This document shows, one piece after another, positions 35,002-45,649 of a DNA stretch of 64,000 nucleotides. Where the stretch lies: assembly GCF_900161835.1 (NCBI RefSeq), contig NZ_LT897836.1, positions 1,364,001 to 1,428,000 on the forward strand, read 5' to 3'. Source of the DNA: Sodalis endosymbiont of Henestaris halophilus (lineage in GTDB: Bacteria > Pseudomonadota > Gammaproteobacteria > Enterobacterales > Enterobacteriaceae). The position numbers and the translations under genes were made by a program. Every line of letters begins with the position of its first letter. Positions within the stretch are counted from its first letter, which is position 1. The notes beneath the pieces were generated by a model. That model made no database searches, was not told the origin of the DNA, and was given only the letters and a program-made list of their open reading frames with translations.

Positions 35002-36468
35002 TTATATAATGGCTAGTTGGTCCCAAATAGCGTTAACGCGCGTACGGATCGTTTGATCCATTTGAATGGTGGTACCCCATTCTTGCTGTGTTTCTCCTGG
35101 CCATTTATTTGTAGCGTCCATGCCCATTTTAGATCCTAGTCCGGAAACCGGCGAGGCGAAATCAAGATAATCTATTGGTGTGTTTTCAATCAAGATCGTA
35201 TCGCGCACAGGATCCATACGAGTCGTTATTGCCCATATCACATCTTTCCAGTCACGTGCATTAATATCACTATCACATACAATAACAAATTTAGTATACA
35301 TAAATTGATGCAAGAAAGACCAAATACCCATCATGACTCGCTTAGCGTGACCGACATATTGCTTCTTGATGGTCACCACCGCTAAGCGGTAAGAGCACCC
35401 TTCCGGCGGTAAGTAAAAATCCACGATTTCCGGAAACTGCTTTGATAAAATAGGAACAAATACTTCATTCAGCGCTTCACCTATTATCGCCGGTTCATCA
35501 GGCGGACGGCCAGTATAGGTTGAGTGATACAGCGCATCGCGCCGTTGGGTCATATGAGTTATGGTAAAGACAGGGAAGCTATCTGTCGCATTATAATAGC
35601 CAGTGTGATCGCCATAAGGCCCTTCAATCGCTGTTTCTCCCACCTCAAGGTATCCTTCTAAAACGATCTCCGCGCTGGCCGGTACTTCTAAGTCACAGGA
35701 GATACACTTTACCACTTTAGTTTTATAACCCCGCAACAAACCAGCGAAAGCGTATTCAGAAAGAGCATCAGGTACCGGTGTCACTGCAGCCAGGATCGTT
35801 GCCGGATCAGCGCCGATAGCGACCACTACGGGAAAACGTTTGCTGGGGTTTTGCTGCGTCCATTCCTGGAAATCAAGCGCGCCGCCGCGGTGGGAAAGCC
35901 ATCTCATAATTAACTTATTTCTTCCCAACACCTGCTGACGATAAATACCGAGATTTTGCCTTTTTTTGTACGGTCCTCTTGTGACCGTCAGTCCCCAAGT
36001 GATAAGTGGCGCTACGTCGCCCGGCCAACAGTGCATAACCGGAATACGGCTAAGATCTACATTCTGCCCTTCCCAGATCTGCTCTTGGCAAGGTGCCGTA
36101 CTTAGCCTTTTAGTCGGCATATGCAAAACTTGGCGTAATTGAGGAAGCTTATCCAGCAGATCCCGAAAGCCGTTAGACAACTCAGGTTCTTTTAAAAATG
36201 CCAAAAGCTTACCGACATCACGTAGTGCGCTAACATTTTCCTGTCCCATACCGAGCGCCACTCGTTCTGTGGTTCCAAAAAGATTGCACAACACCGGCAT
36301 AATATAACCTTTAGGGTTTTCAAACAGCAACGCCGGACCACCTGCTTGCACTGTACGAGCAGCTATTTCCGTCATTTCCAGATAGGGATCTATGGGTAAG
36401 CTAATTCTTTTTAATTCTCCTCGTTGCTCAAGGAGGTAGAGAAAGTCTCGTAAGTCATAGTATTTCAT
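35002..36468 (-). CDS. ubiD: 3-octaprenyl-4-hydroxybenzoate carboxy-lyase UbiD
   Basis: A 488-residue protein aligned with E. coli UbiD (497 aa). It decarboxylates octaprenyl-4-hydroxybenzoate in ubiquinone synthesis using prenylated FMN made by UbiX (not in this window). Conserved segments include [17 protein letters not shown] at the start, [49 protein letters not shown], the catalytic-loop region [12 protein letters not shown], and [16 protein letters not shown]. The C-terminal tail is slightly shorter than in E. coli. Adjacent rfaH/tat genes of E. coli are eroded. Confidence 0.97.
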   Translation of the reverse strand: MKYYDLRDFLYLLEQRGELKRISLPIDPYLEMTEIAARTVQAGGPALLFENPKGYIMPVLCNLFGTTERVALGMGQENVSALRDVGKLLAFLKEPELSNGFRDLLDKLPQLRQVLHMPTKRLSTAPCQEQIWEGQNVDLSRIPVMHCWPGDVAPLITWGLTVTRGPYKKRQNLGIYRQQVLGRNKLIMRWLSHRGGALDFQEWTQQNPSKRFPVVVAIGADPATILAAVTPVPDALSEYAFAGLLRGYKTKVVKCISCDLEVPASAEIVLEGYLEVGETAIEGPYGDHTGYYNATDSFPVFTITHMTQRRDALYHSTYTGRPPDEPAIIGEALNEVFVPILSKQFPEIVDFYLPPEGCSYRLAVVTIKKQYVGHAKRVMMGIWSFLHQFMYTKFVIVCDSDINARDWKDVIWAITTRMDPVRDTILIENTPIDYLDFASPVSGLGSKMGMDATNKWPGETQQEWGTTIQMDQTIRTRVNAIWDQLAII

Positions 36469-37109
36469 AGCATCATTATGAATAGTATTTATTTTAAATT
36501 ATAAGATTTGTTTATTAACCCTGCTGTTCTTTTACTAAAGAACGATAAAATAAATTGCCCTAGTGGTTCAACACCGGCAGTATCCAGTGCTATATATTTA
36601 TTATTACGTTTGATAAATTGGTCTTTTGAACTTTAATGATATCAGTAAGTTGTTGCTGCAAACACCTAACGCTGATTATATGTGATTTTTATATTAAAAT
36701 ACCTAAAATAGTAGGTAATAAACTATTTAACACCAATGATAATACTGAAAATTATTGAATGTGAGCACATAGACGCTTTCGAACTGACAGATCGAAACTA
36801 TTTGTTTATCGGATTAAATTCGGAAATAACGCATACTATCGCCATTAAAAACTGCAAGTTATTTGCATATAACCTGACAGTAACGCGCTCATGTTACTAC
36901 CAATTTTAATATAAAATACGCCCATTATACTAAACCTAGATAATAAACTATTTAAAAATGAAATAACCAATTCTAGAAAAATTAATGCATTACAACGGCT
37001 TTATTGGCTTTGAGAAAATAGCCCTGAAGTTATCACAAGGTGATTGTGTATTAACATTAGTTACTTTACACATAGTAGACTACCAAGAATTTTTTTTTAA
37101 TAAACGGTA
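36469..37109. other. Eroded DNA where rfaH/tatD are expected
   Basis: In E. coli tatD and rfaH lie between tatC and ubiD. The gap left is too short for both and I could not read either, so they appear largely deleted or eroded beyond recognition. Confidence 0.4.
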
Positions 37110-37900
37110 TTGCAAATGTTGCGACATTATTTATAGATCCATAATTCTCAAGATCATTTGCTTCCTTGGCACCTTTGTGCCTTATAAATAGGGAGTTAAC
37201 GTAAAAGGTCGATTGCAAACAATAAGTATATAAAGTGTAGTATAATCAACGAAATTTGTATAAATATCCAATGGTATCAACTTTTATACAAAAGCAAAGG
37301 TAATAATTATTACATAAGACTGCTTATTGCACAGATCCGATAGCGTCACTGCGTATCTCTTTAGCTATAATAAATAAAATAGCTCTACCGACACTTTAAA
37401 TGACAACACAAACGTCATAAACAACGCCATGACGAAGTGAATAATAATTATTAACTAAATAAGTAAGCGTTAGGTCGCTTGCGAGGTGTGAAGTAGTCAC
37501 TGATCAAGGGTTTATATATTATTAATTATGAATAAAAGCTTTTTATTTAGTAGGTAATTGGAAATTTAGCCCCACATTGGCAGATACTGGAAGAATTGCG
37601 CGTAGGCAGCCTTACAATCCGGTTTTTACCTTAGTGTGTTTAAACATCATCATGTAACAAATCTAAATTGATTAAAAGAAGGGTTACATGATTCAACTAA
37701 CTCTAGTTTAGAGTTAGTTAATGTCCTTAAACTTTTATTAAATTTCGGTGCTTACACAGTTTTATCTGTATTTGTAGTCTTGAGCACCAAAAATTTAATA
37801 TTATCTTCAAATTGTTTAAGCTGGCTTACTGCTTTGGTGCTTAATATTTTGCATTTATTAATTTTGCACCGTCAAGGTAATTATATATCACTCACAATGT
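37110..37900 (-). pseudogene. tatC: Ghost of tatC (Tat translocase receptor)
   Basis: Minus-strand translation at about 37330-37450 reads FVMALFMTFVLSFKVSVEL, then a stop and further fragments ending DLCNK. E. coli TatC has FVMALFMAFGVSFEVPVAI followed by a segment ending DLRKKRP. This is a transmembrane helix of the twin-arginine signal-peptide receptor. Boundaries are by expected length. A perfect 11-bp hairpin lies inside at 37695-37719. Confidence 0.87.
37695..37719. repeat. Perfect 11-bp hairpin, 3-nt loop
   Basis: Arms 37695-37705 (AACTAACTCTA) and 37709-37719 are exact reverse complements around GTT, within the dead tatC region. There is no T tract. Confidence 0.5.
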
Positions 37901-38079
37901 TAATTTGTCACTATTTTAACCGCAATAAACAGACTTTCTTGACTCAAACATCACTAATACGATAACAAATATCATCACAAAATCACTCAATCTAATATTA
38001 AACACAGCTTATATCTGTATTCGTTTGTACTAAATAAGTTTTTGACGCGATAAGCTATAAAGTAAAAGTTAGCGTCCTT

Positions 38080-38285
38080 GACAATCTCCTAAGACAATAG
38101 AGGCGCTTTGTTATGATCTTAGCTAATTAGCTACTAAAGTTTTTGCAATGCTTTAATCGAGGCTCTTAAATTTAATCTACAACTACGCAATTTTTAGTGA
38201 CAAATAAAAATATCATTATTTAATGCTAAAATACTAATTTAAATTTTCTCCCTATCAAAGGAGAATAAATGCAGCTACAATTGAA
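38080..38285 (-). pseudogene. tatA: Ghost of tatA
   Basis: At 38130-38240 minus-strand translation gives KLRSCRLNLRASIKALQKL just after a stop. E. coli TatA has KKLGSIGSDLGASIKGFKKA in the same position (hinge and amphipathic helix). The place directly downstream of ubiB is that of tatA in E. coli. tatB, which should lie between tatA and tatC, has no readable relic and little room is left for it. Confidence 0.7.
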
Positions 38286-38292
38286 CCTACGG

Positions 38293-39927
38293 CTACACGA
38301 TACGTTTCCAACCTATAATCCAACTTACAATACCAGCGGCCATAAGCCATCCTGGTAAATATCCTTCATCAGTGTTTTGTATCAAAAATGTACCAATAAA
38401 CAGAAGCGTGGCGCCAATGCCAAACAAAAAACAGGATTGACTTCGCCGCACATGATGAACTTTCATTTCCACCGACAAACGATAAACACTTTTCTGCAAC
38501 AAGCGCTGCTCTTTAAGACCGTAATAGACTAGTTCGGGCAATTCAGGCATTTTTTCTATCCAATAGGGTGCTTTTTCCTTTAACAAGCGCAAAATAGCTG
38601 GCAGACCTAACTGTTCTTTGATCCATTTTTCTAGAAATGGTTTGGCAGTTTTCCATAAATCTAACTGGGGGTAAAGCTGACGTCCGACGCCTTCAATATA
38701 TAAAAGCGTTTTTTGCAACAAAACTAGCTGTGGTTGCACTTCCATATTAAATTGGCGTGCGGTGTTAAAGAGATTAAGTAATACGTGACCAAATGAAATC
38801 TCTGACAGAGGCTTTTCAAAAATAGGCTCACAGACAGTGCGAATAGCAAACTCGAAATCTTTAACATTAGTATCTGAAGGCACCCAGCCGGAGTCTACAT
38901 GCAGTTCAGCAACCTTTCGATAATCTCGTTTAAAAAACGCGATAAAATTTTCCGCTAGGTAGCGCTTATCTTCCTTGTTCAGCGACCCGACGATACCACA
39001 GTCGATACCGATATACTGAGGATTTTCTGGGTGTTGAAAACTGACAAATATGTTACCTGGATGCATATCTCCATGGAAAAAATTATCACGAAAAACCTGG
39101 GTAAAAAAAACCTGCACCCCTCTCTCGGCTAGTAGTTGCATATTAGTACCCTGATTCTCTAACGCGGCTACATCGTTGACTGGTACGCCATAAATACGTT
39201 CCATTACCATAATGGTTTCTCTACAATAATCCGTATAAACCTCGGGAATATACAGCATCTGGCTACCTTTGAAATTACGCCGTAACTGAATAGTATTGGC
39301 CGCTTCGCGCAGCAAATTGAGTTCATCAAGCAATGTCTTTTCATATTCTCGTACGACTTCCATGGACCGCAACCGCCGGCCATCCGGAAGAAAATACGAC
39401 ACCCAGTTAGCCATCCGGTACATCAGCTGTATATCATCCTTAATTATTGGCAAAATATCCGGTCGAATCACCTTAACTACAACCTCTTTACCATTTTTTA
39501 GCCTGGCGGTATGAACTTGAGCAATTGAGGCGGAAGCAAGTGGCGGCTCATACTGAAAATCTTCGAACCAGTTTTCAATCGGCTGACCCATTGAGCGTTC
39601 GATGTGGACTCGCGCTATGGAGCCGTCAAAAGGCTGTACCCTGTCTTGCAACAGTGCCAACTGATCGGCAATGTCAGGCAGGAACAGATCGCGCCGAGTT
39701 GAAAGCATTTGACCGAACTTAATCCATACTGGTCCCAACTCCTGCAATGCCAGTCGCAAACGTTCGCCCAGCATACGCTGACCATGGTTATTTGGCATCC
39801 AAAATATCAAATTGCGACCTAACCGCAAAGGATGAGTAAGTCGTTTTTTAGGGATAAGCTCCTCTAATCCATAACTGAGCATGACGTGAATAATAAAATA
39901 GAGGCGACGGAACTCCCCGAATATCAT
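38293..39927 (-). CDS. ubiB: Ubiquinone biosynthesis regulatory kinase-like protein UbiB
   Basis: A 544-residue protein aligned end to end with E. coli UbiB (546 aa). UbiB is an atypical kinase/ATPase of the ADCK/COQ8 family needed for ubiquinone synthesis. The family KxGQ motif is seen in [14 protein letters not shown], the A-rich loop as [15 protein letters not shown], the ATP-binding lysine in [10 protein letters not shown], and the [11 protein letters not shown] and IGIDCGIVG catalytic/metal motifs. Two C-terminal membrane helices are present (about residues 495-540). It was part of the ubiE-ubiJ-ubiB operon; ubiJ is now dead, so ubiB expression must pass through a ghost gene. Confidence 0.97.
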   Translation of the reverse strand: MIFGEFRRLYFIIHVMLSYGLEELIPKKRLTHPLRLGRNLIFWMPNNHGQRMLGERLRLALQELGPVWIKFGQMLSTRRDLFLPDIADQLALLQDRVQPFDGSIARVHIERSMGQPIENWFEDFQYEPPLASASIAQVHTARLKNGKEVVVKVIRPDILPIIKDDIQLMYRMANWVSYFLPDGRRLRSMEVVREYEKTLLDELNLLREAANTIQLRRNFKGSQMLYIPEVYTDYCRETIMVMERIYGVPVNDVAALENQGTNMQLLAERGVQVFFTQVFRDNFFHGDMHPGNIFVSFQHPENPQYIGIDCGIVGSLNKEDKRYLAENFIAFFKRDYRKVAELHVDSGWVPSDTNVKDFEFAIRTVCEPIFEKPLSEISFGHVLLNLFNTARQFNMEVQPQLVLLQKTLLYIEGVGRQLYPQLDLWKTAKPFLEKWIKEQLGLPAILRLLKEKAPYWIEKMPELPELVYYGLKEQRLLQKSVYRLSVEMKVHHVRRSQSCFLFGIGATLLFIGTFLIQNTDEGYLPGWLMAAGIVSWIIGWKRIV

Positions 39928-39954
39928 CTACTGGCCTCCAGTTTATTTAAACAA

Positions 39955-40560
39955 GTAAAAAACTTTTACAGGCTCGGAACACATTATTTACTTCATCGCA
40001 AACCCGCGCTAATTTTGAAGCTGAAGATACCAAGTGCAATTCGTCGGTAATTACCTGAGTTAATAAGAATAACCTACCAGTGTATAAAAGTTGTCGTGCA
40101 ATTGGTTAGCCAGCTCTCAATTGCTTGTATTAGCCCTTCAGTGGAAAAATCACCACTCTAAGGCTCCAAGATTTTTTTTTGCTGGATCGCATTCAACCAT
40201 CTTCAGCAATGCTGTTAAAGAATGCATGCGCTGTAGATCTCTATCTACATAAAGAAAACCTTGATTTATTATATGTATTAGTCTATTGCGTTCTAATAGT
40301 GTAGGCGCTGTAGCAAAATAAGTGCACATTATGCACTCTACAGCATAATTACATGAGTTAAGCACATCCACTTGGAAAGTTCACCTAACACCAAAATAAT
40401 CGACGTTTTCCTATGTAACTACTTTCAACCTCAAAGCTTTGCTTTTTAGCTGGTTACGAATAACTAATATGGTACGATTGTGATCTTGATTTTGATAAAG
40501 TATGCATTTAAGTATGGCTTTTTTTATTATACTTATTAGTGGTATTAGCAAAATCTCATC
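39955..40560 (-). pseudogene. ubiJ: Ghost of ubiJ (ubiquinone synthesis accessory factor)
   Basis: The fragment 40150-40371 remains open and reads VDVLNSCNYAVECIMCTYFA, then LHSLTALL-type and VECDPAK segments. E. coli UbiJ has VDVLGEWAGDADCTVIAY and AEFDPAE at the same spacing. Upstream, with stops, SKALRLKVV matches the region of GKVLRVEVK. There is no open frame for the N- or C-terminal parts. UbiJ is an SCP2-type lipid-binding protein that holds the Ubi metabolon together for aerobic ubiquinone synthesis. It lies exactly between ubiE and ubiB, as in E. coli. Confidence 0.9.
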
Positions 40561-40566
40561 TCCCGA

Positions 40567-41325
40567 TCAAAACTTATAACCGCGGTGTAAAGCTACGATA
40601 CCATTAGTCATGTTAAAATATTCAGCATTATTAAACCCTGCATCTAACATCATCGCCTTTATTGTCTCTTGATTAGGATGCACACGAATAGATTCTGCTA
40701 GATAGCGATAGCTGCTAGCATCGCGGACTACAATTTTGCCGATGCACGGCAGAACGTGGAAAGAATAAAGATCATAAGCTTTGTGCAGTAGCTTACACGT
40801 AGGGATTGAAAATTCCAAGATAAGCAGTCGTCCGCCGGGTTTTATGACCCTATACATTGACTTTAACGCCTGTTCTTTATCAGTCACGTTGCGCAGGCCA
40901 AATGAAATAGTAATGCAATCAAAGGTATCATTTTGAAAAGGCAGTGCTTCTGCATTAGCTTGGACATAGCTGACATTGCCTAAAATACCACGATTACGCA
41001 GCTTTTCACGACCTACCTTCAGCATGGAATCATTGATATCTGCTAGCACTACTTTCCCTTCTTCACCCAATATCCGCGAAAATTTCGCGGTCAGATCGCC
41101 AGTGCCGCCCGCAAGGTCCAAAACCTTTTGACCGCAGCGCACACCGCTGTACTGTATAGTACAACACTTCCAAATACGGTGAATACCAAAAGACATCAAA
41201 TCATTCATCAAATCATATTTCGCAGCAACGGAGTGAAAGATATCCGTCACCATAGTTGCTTTCTGATCTTTAGCAACAGTACGAAAACCAAAATTAGTTG
41301 TTTCATGCTTATATTTATCTATCAT
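40567..41325 (-). CDS. ubiE: Ubiquinone/menaquinone C-methyltransferase UbiE
   Basis: A 252-residue SAM-dependent methyltransferase aligned with E. coli UbiE (251 aa). It methylates the benzoquinol ring in ubiquinone and demethylmenaquinone in menaquinone synthesis. Motif I is [15 protein letters not shown], followed by [44 protein letters not shown] and [12 protein letters not shown]. The frame opens at an ATG at 41334, but AGGA then overlaps that codon. The ATG at 41325 has AGGA at normal distance and gives the family N-terminus ([14 protein letters not shown]), so I use it. A palindrome lies just upstream at 41341-41361. Confidence 0.97.
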   Translation of the reverse strand: MIDKYKHETTNFGFRTVAKDQKATMVTDIFHSVAAKYDLMNDLMSFGIHRIWKCCTIQYSGVRCGQKVLDLAGGTGDLTAKFSRILGEEGKVVLADINDSMLKVGREKLRNRGILGNVSYVQANAEALPFQNDTFDCITISFGLRNVTDKEQALKSMYRVIKPGGRLLILEFSIPTCKLLHKAYDLYSFHVLPCIGKIVVRDASSYRYLAESIRVHPNQETIKAMMLDAGFNNAEYFNMTNGIVALHRGYKF

Positions 41326-41340
41326 GTACGTCATCCTACT

Positions 41341-41361
41341 TACTTATCTTTAAGATAAGTA
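41341..41361. promoter_or_regulatory. 21-nt palindrome in the ubiE leader
   Basis: Ten-base arms (first arm TACTTATCTT) are exact reverse complements around one central base. The element ends 16 nt upstream of the ubiE start, next to its ribosome-binding site. It could be an operator or an RNA hairpin affecting ubiE expression, or simply a chance palindrome in AT-rich DNA. Confidence 0.35.
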
Positions 41362-41476
41362 TGATAAATGCGTAGTGCAATCCACCACAACGGTGCGTCA
41401 CTCCTAAGTAAGATACTTCTAAACGTGCCCTCCGTAATGGGGATCGTCCTTGTCCTGCACCACGTTCGCAGTTAAC

Positions 41477-43006
41477 TCAACTCCCTTTTCCCAAGCAGGG
41501 AGCATCAGTGACAACAGGGTGGTGGGGTACCGATGACGCTAAAGCATCTTGCTTGGGGAAATTGGGTAAAGGAACATCGTTGATGGAAGACGAAGCGATA
41601 GGTCTCTTAATTTCCACGCCCAAGGCACGGAATTCTTCTGCCCGGCGAATAATATTACCACGCCCATCAGATAATTTATTTTTTGCTAGTCGATAGCTAG
41701 CTTGAGCTTTATCGAGGCTTTGGCCGATAGCATTCATGTCATCTATAAATAGCCGTAGTTTGTCATAGAGGCGCGATGCGCGCTCAGCGATATGCTGAGC
41801 GTTGCGATTTTGATTTTCATGGCGCCATAAATTGTTTATCGTGCGTAACGCAACGAGCAACGTGGTAGGACTGACCAACATGATATTCTGTCCCAGAGCT
41901 TCGCTGATCAATTCCGGCTGTTGACAAATCGCCGCCATAAAAGCAGGCTCAATAGGGACAAACATCAAAACGTAATCTAGCGAACATAACCCTAATAATT
42001 GTTCGTAATCTTTACGACCCAATAATTTGATATGGGATCGAAGCGAGTTGACATGCTCAGTTAGCGCAAGTTGGCGGTCAGCATCATTATCGCTATTAAA
42101 ATAACGTTCATAGGCTACCAGCGAAATTTTTGCGTCAATGATCACATGCTTCCCCTGAGGTAGATGAACTATCACATCAGGCTGCAGCCGCTGGCCATTT
42201 AGTTGCTGAATATTGAACTGAGTTTCAAACTCATGACCTTCGCGTAGCCCAGATGCTTCTAGTAACTTACTGAGTATCATTTCACCCCAATTCCCCTGCG
42301 CCTTGTTATCGCCCTTGAGAGCCCGAGTCAAATTGACGGCTTCTTTAGCCATCTGCACATTTAGCTGCTGCAAATTTCGGATTTCATACGCCAATGTATG
42401 ACGCTCACGCGCCTCTTGACAAAAGCTGTCTTGTACTTGGCGTCGAAAACCGTCCAGTTGTTCACGCAGCGGTATCAGCAGCCGATCAAGACTTTGGCGG
42501 TTTTGCTCATCGACCTTACGGCTGCTATACTCAAAGATGCGATTGGCCAAATTCTCAAACTGCGTCGACAACTGCTGCTCACTGTTACTTAACAAGCATT
42601 GCTTTTCTTCTACTGCTAGTTGAGCTTCCTTCAAACGAATAGCTGCTTCCAGTAATTCTGCTTTCTGGTGGCTGTTGATTTCTCGCTGGGACCGCAGCTC
42701 TTGATTGAGTTGTTCGCACTCTTGACGAAAATGCACAAAAGAGTTCAACCGCTCTTCGGTTATAGCTAGACGGCTGTACTGTTCGCACTGCTCTCGTTCG
42801 CAATCACGCAACGCTAGTTCGGCCAACCGGCGAGCATATTGTTCATCTGACAGTTCCTGACGAGTTATTTGCAGTCCCTGCTCAAGACTTACTCGTTCTG
42901 CTTCCTTAGATACATACCGTTTATGCTGTCGGACGATAGCAATAAGCCAACCTAGCAAAAAACCAATAAGTGCACCACCTATACCGCACAAAGAGTTATA
43001 AATCAT
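41477..43006 (-). CDS. rmuC: DNA recombination limiting protein RmuC
   Basis: A 509-residue protein aligned with E. coli RmuC (475 aa). It has an N-terminal membrane helix (about residues 6-25), a long coiled coil (about 28-180), and the RmuC nuclease-like domain: GNWGEMILSKLLEASGLREG, QPDVIVHLPQGKHVIIDAKISLVAYERYF, LGRKDYEQL, DYVLMFVPIEPAFMAA, PTTLLVALRTINNLWR. RmuC limits inversions at short inverted repeats in E. coli, which is notable given the palindromes in this window. I place the start at 43006, where AAGG precedes the ATG; an ATG at 43027 would add 7 residues without a ribosome-binding site. The C-terminal tail differs from E. coli. Confidence 0.95.
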   Translation of the reverse strand: MIYNSLCGIGGALIGFLLGWLIAIVRQHKRYVSKEAERVSLEQGLQITRQELSDEQYARRLAELALRDCEREQCEQYSRLAITEERLNSFVHFRQECEQLNQELRSQREINSHQKAELLEAAIRLKEAQLAVEEKQCLLSNSEQQLSTQFENLANRIFEYSSRKVDEQNRQSLDRLLIPLREQLDGFRRQVQDSFCQEARERHTLAYEIRNLQQLNVQMAKEAVNLTRALKGDNKAQGNWGEMILSKLLEASGLREGHEFETQFNIQQLNGQRLQPDVIVHLPQGKHVIIDAKISLVAYERYFNSDNDADRQLALTEHVNSLRSHIKLLGRKDYEQLLGLCSLDYVLMFVPIEPAFMAAICQQPELISEALGQNIMLVSPTTLLVALRTINNLWRHENQNRNAQHIAERASRLYDKLRLFIDDMNAIGQSLDKAQASYRLAKNKLSDGRGNIIRRAEEFRALGVEIKRPIASSSINDVPLPNFPKQDALASSVPHHPVVTDAPCLGKGS

Positions 43007-43027
43007 ATTACCTTCGCCACAAAACAT

Positions 43028-43617
43028 TTATTTTGATAATCACGTTAAAGGGGGAACTGTATAGAAGTACATATCTTTTATTAATTAAAGCAATGCAACG
43101 GATAGGTTAGCAAGTCGAACGCTCATAGCGCCGCCCCGGATAAAAGATTAACTAACGAAACCCTAGCTTCAGCATGCCATGCAAATTTACAACAACAGTT
43201 AACGGGTGTAACCCTAACGAGAAAAATTATGTTCATTAATTAAGGTTTTTAACAATGTGTAACTGATCTACAGCATTGCTGTATAGCTAATAAACATACA
43301 AAAAAGGTCATCGACCCATTAATGATAGTGGTTACCTAACCAATGAGGAGAACACCAGCGCCGAAAAAAATTAGCGACAGCGGCAACAATAAAAAACCGA
43401 CTTAAAATAAATGCATAACCTAGCCTCTTACCCCCAGAGCAGAATAATCGTCGCTTATAAAAATAAAAGCCAACAACTGCACTTAGTTTTAGCAGACAAA
43501 TTATATGCATAAAATGAATAACATAGGGAAATTTCATTTTTACTTAAAATTATTTCTAACTAATATTTCTAACCACATAATGCAGCATAGCGCATTAACT
43601 TATAGAAAAAATGAAAA
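43028..43617. other. Intergenic stretch between udp and rmuC
   Basis: About 590 nt without a recognisable gene. A 72-codon minus-strand frame (43319-43537) has no family resemblance and is probably chance. Confidence 0.5.
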
Positions 43618-44433
43618 TTATGTACAAGGCCGACCGAAGTTCTTAGATTGATCCTCACTGTCAGGTTTAGTCAACAGTGTCTTGGCAGCGTCCAGGACGA
43701 TAACCACGGTGTTGCTTTCTATTTGCTGCAACAAAAATAAATCGTTAGGGAATTCTTGTTGCAAACGATTAACAATAACCCCTGTAACCATACCTGCGCT
43801 CAGACCCTGAGTTGCGCACATAGTAAATAAAGTAGCAGATTCCATTTCGTAATTCATCACTCCCATACCCTGCAATTCTTGCATAGATCCTTTAAATTGC
43901 CTTAATATCCGGCCAGAATAAGTGTCATAACGCTCTTGGCCTGGATAAAAGGTATCAGATGAAGCCGTTACACCTACATGCAATCGAGCGCCACTCTTCT
44001 TAGCCGCCTGCACTAGCGCGGTGGTGCAGACAAAATCCGCCACTGCTGGAAATGCTAGCGGTGCAAAATGCTGGCTAGCGCCATCCAAGCGCACAGCAGC
44101 TGTGGTTACCAAAACATCACTCACATTTATGGTATTTTGTATGGCACCGGTGGTGCCCACCCGTAAAAAGATACGAATGCCAAGCTGAGATAATTCTTCT
44201 ACCGCGATAGAAGTAGAAGGACCACCAATGCCAGTGGAGCATACGATCACCGCCTTACCTGCCAACTCAGCACGCCAAACAGTAAACTCACGATGAGTTG
44301 CCAAATGCACCGGATTCGTCATAAGACCAGCTATTTTTTCTACCCGCTGTGGGTCTCCCGGTAAAATGGCAAGGGATGCACCTGCAAAATCAAAAAGTGT
44401 CAAACCAAGATGAAAAACGTCAAAACGCGCCAT
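43618..44433 (-). CDS. udp: Uridine phosphorylase Udp
   Basis: A 271-residue protein aligned with E. coli Udp (253 aa). It splits uridine into uracil and ribose 1-phosphate for pyrimidine salvage. Signatures are [10 protein letters not shown], the phosphate-binding [43 protein letters not shown], the uracil-binding [14 protein letters not shown], and the ribose-binding [13 protein letters not shown]. After the normal end (DAAKTLLT) it has about 17 extra polar residues not found in E. coli, as if the original stop was lost and a downstream one is used. Otherwise intact. Confidence 0.96.
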   Translation of the reverse strand: MARFDVFHLGLTLFDFAGASLAILPGDPQRVEKIAGLMTNPVHLATHREFTVWRAELAGKAVIVCSTGIGGPSTSIAVEELSQLGIRIFLRVGTTGAIQNTINVSDVLVTTAAVRLDGASQHFAPLAFPAVADFVCTTALVQAAKKSGARLHVGVTASSDTFYPGQERYDTYSGRILRQFKGSMQELQGMGVMNYEMESATLFTMCATQGLSAGMVTGVIVNRLQQEFPNDLFLLQQIESNTVVIVLDAAKTLLTKPDSEDQSKNFGRPCT

Positions 44434-45019
44434 GACATATAACTCTTAAAAACATAAATTATACTTTAACAATATTATTCATTATCCATAATTGCCACGA
44501 TACAATTTTAATACAAACATTTATAGTTCTCACAGCAAAGAGAACACAACTAAAAAATAGCAGCACAAGAAGAGCGCACACAGATCTACTCCGTAGCAAT
44601 ATTAATAGACTTCATGGTAGTTGCCTAAGTTGATAGGTGTAGTTGCTTTTAAAATGATGATAAAAGATTACTACCAATTATCAATGTCTTTAATCATCTT
44701 CTTACCACAACACGAACTGACCGTTTTATTGTGCGTGTCAAAAGCAGGATATTATCTATAAAAATCATTACCGATAGTCAAAATTTGATTTTTGACTTTA
44801 ACACCATTTTAAATCAAAGTAGGTACCATAAATATTTGGATAAATCGCCCGTTGATTAGCACGCAGGATTTATACTTCTATAAACAGATCAAAGACCTTT
44901 AGCGCCATCTGATTAAATAAAGTTATTGAGTTAACACTTCTATCTTTACTCCCGTCAAAAAAGATCCAACGAAATATTATGATGTTGATATGATATTTAA
45001 GGAATTAGGAAAATTCAAA

Positions 45020-45290
45020 ACCGCTGGGTAGCGATAAACCATAGTTTTGATGGGAAGCTAGTATTAATTGATTTTATGTAGCTCATAATCTAGGATTAAA
45101 AGCCGTTACCTCATATGACAAATCTTTTGTCAAAAAACTTTGACTGGTCCCAAAACTCTGGGGATGTGGTTACTGCAGCTCTTACTTACGCACATTCTAC
45201 GTATATTTATATAGCAGAGCGCATGACAAAAAATTGTATTTTACCTTAAACTATTGAGATGCAAATCCAAGAAATTGCTCATTGCTAAAT
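45020..45290 (+). pseudogene. dlhH: Possible ghost of dlhH (dienelactone hydrolase family)
   Basis: Plus-strand fragments VAINHSFDGKLVLI, then LKAVTSYDKS after stops, and TIEMQIQEIA recall the DlhH/YsgA order ITGFCWGGRITWL, LKAAVAWYGKL and ETMRQALRA. In E. coli ysgA lies beside udp and is transcribed toward it, which fits this strand and place. The match is scattered over frames, so I hold it loosely. Confidence 0.4.
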
Positions 45291-45649
45291 ACAAACTCGT
45301 AGTATAAGTTAACCGCTAAATATTACTAATATAGTATACCTAATCTCAGCAAAATAATAGACCGCACAAAGGTGGTTATCGCTAACGATATTGCGAGATA
45401 TGAGGGTATTTGAGGTTAAAGCTTAACAACGTAACTGCGAATCACTATGCGTATCCTCTTTTAACCCATGAATGATATTTCCGTACAACACATGATATGA
45501 CCAACAAAAAAGCTCTTGAGCAAGGACCAGAAGAATACAATTCTTTTTTAATCTAAGTACTGGTTGCTATACAGTGCTTGTATTTAATGCTGTTTTTTTC
45601 ACCACGGGTGGTTTACCTAACAATTACCATGTTAACTAGCAATGATCAT

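Noticed and set aside
43319-43537. 72-codon minus-strand hydrophobic frame between udp and rmuC
   Set aside because: No family match and no gene expected here in enterobacteria; probably random.
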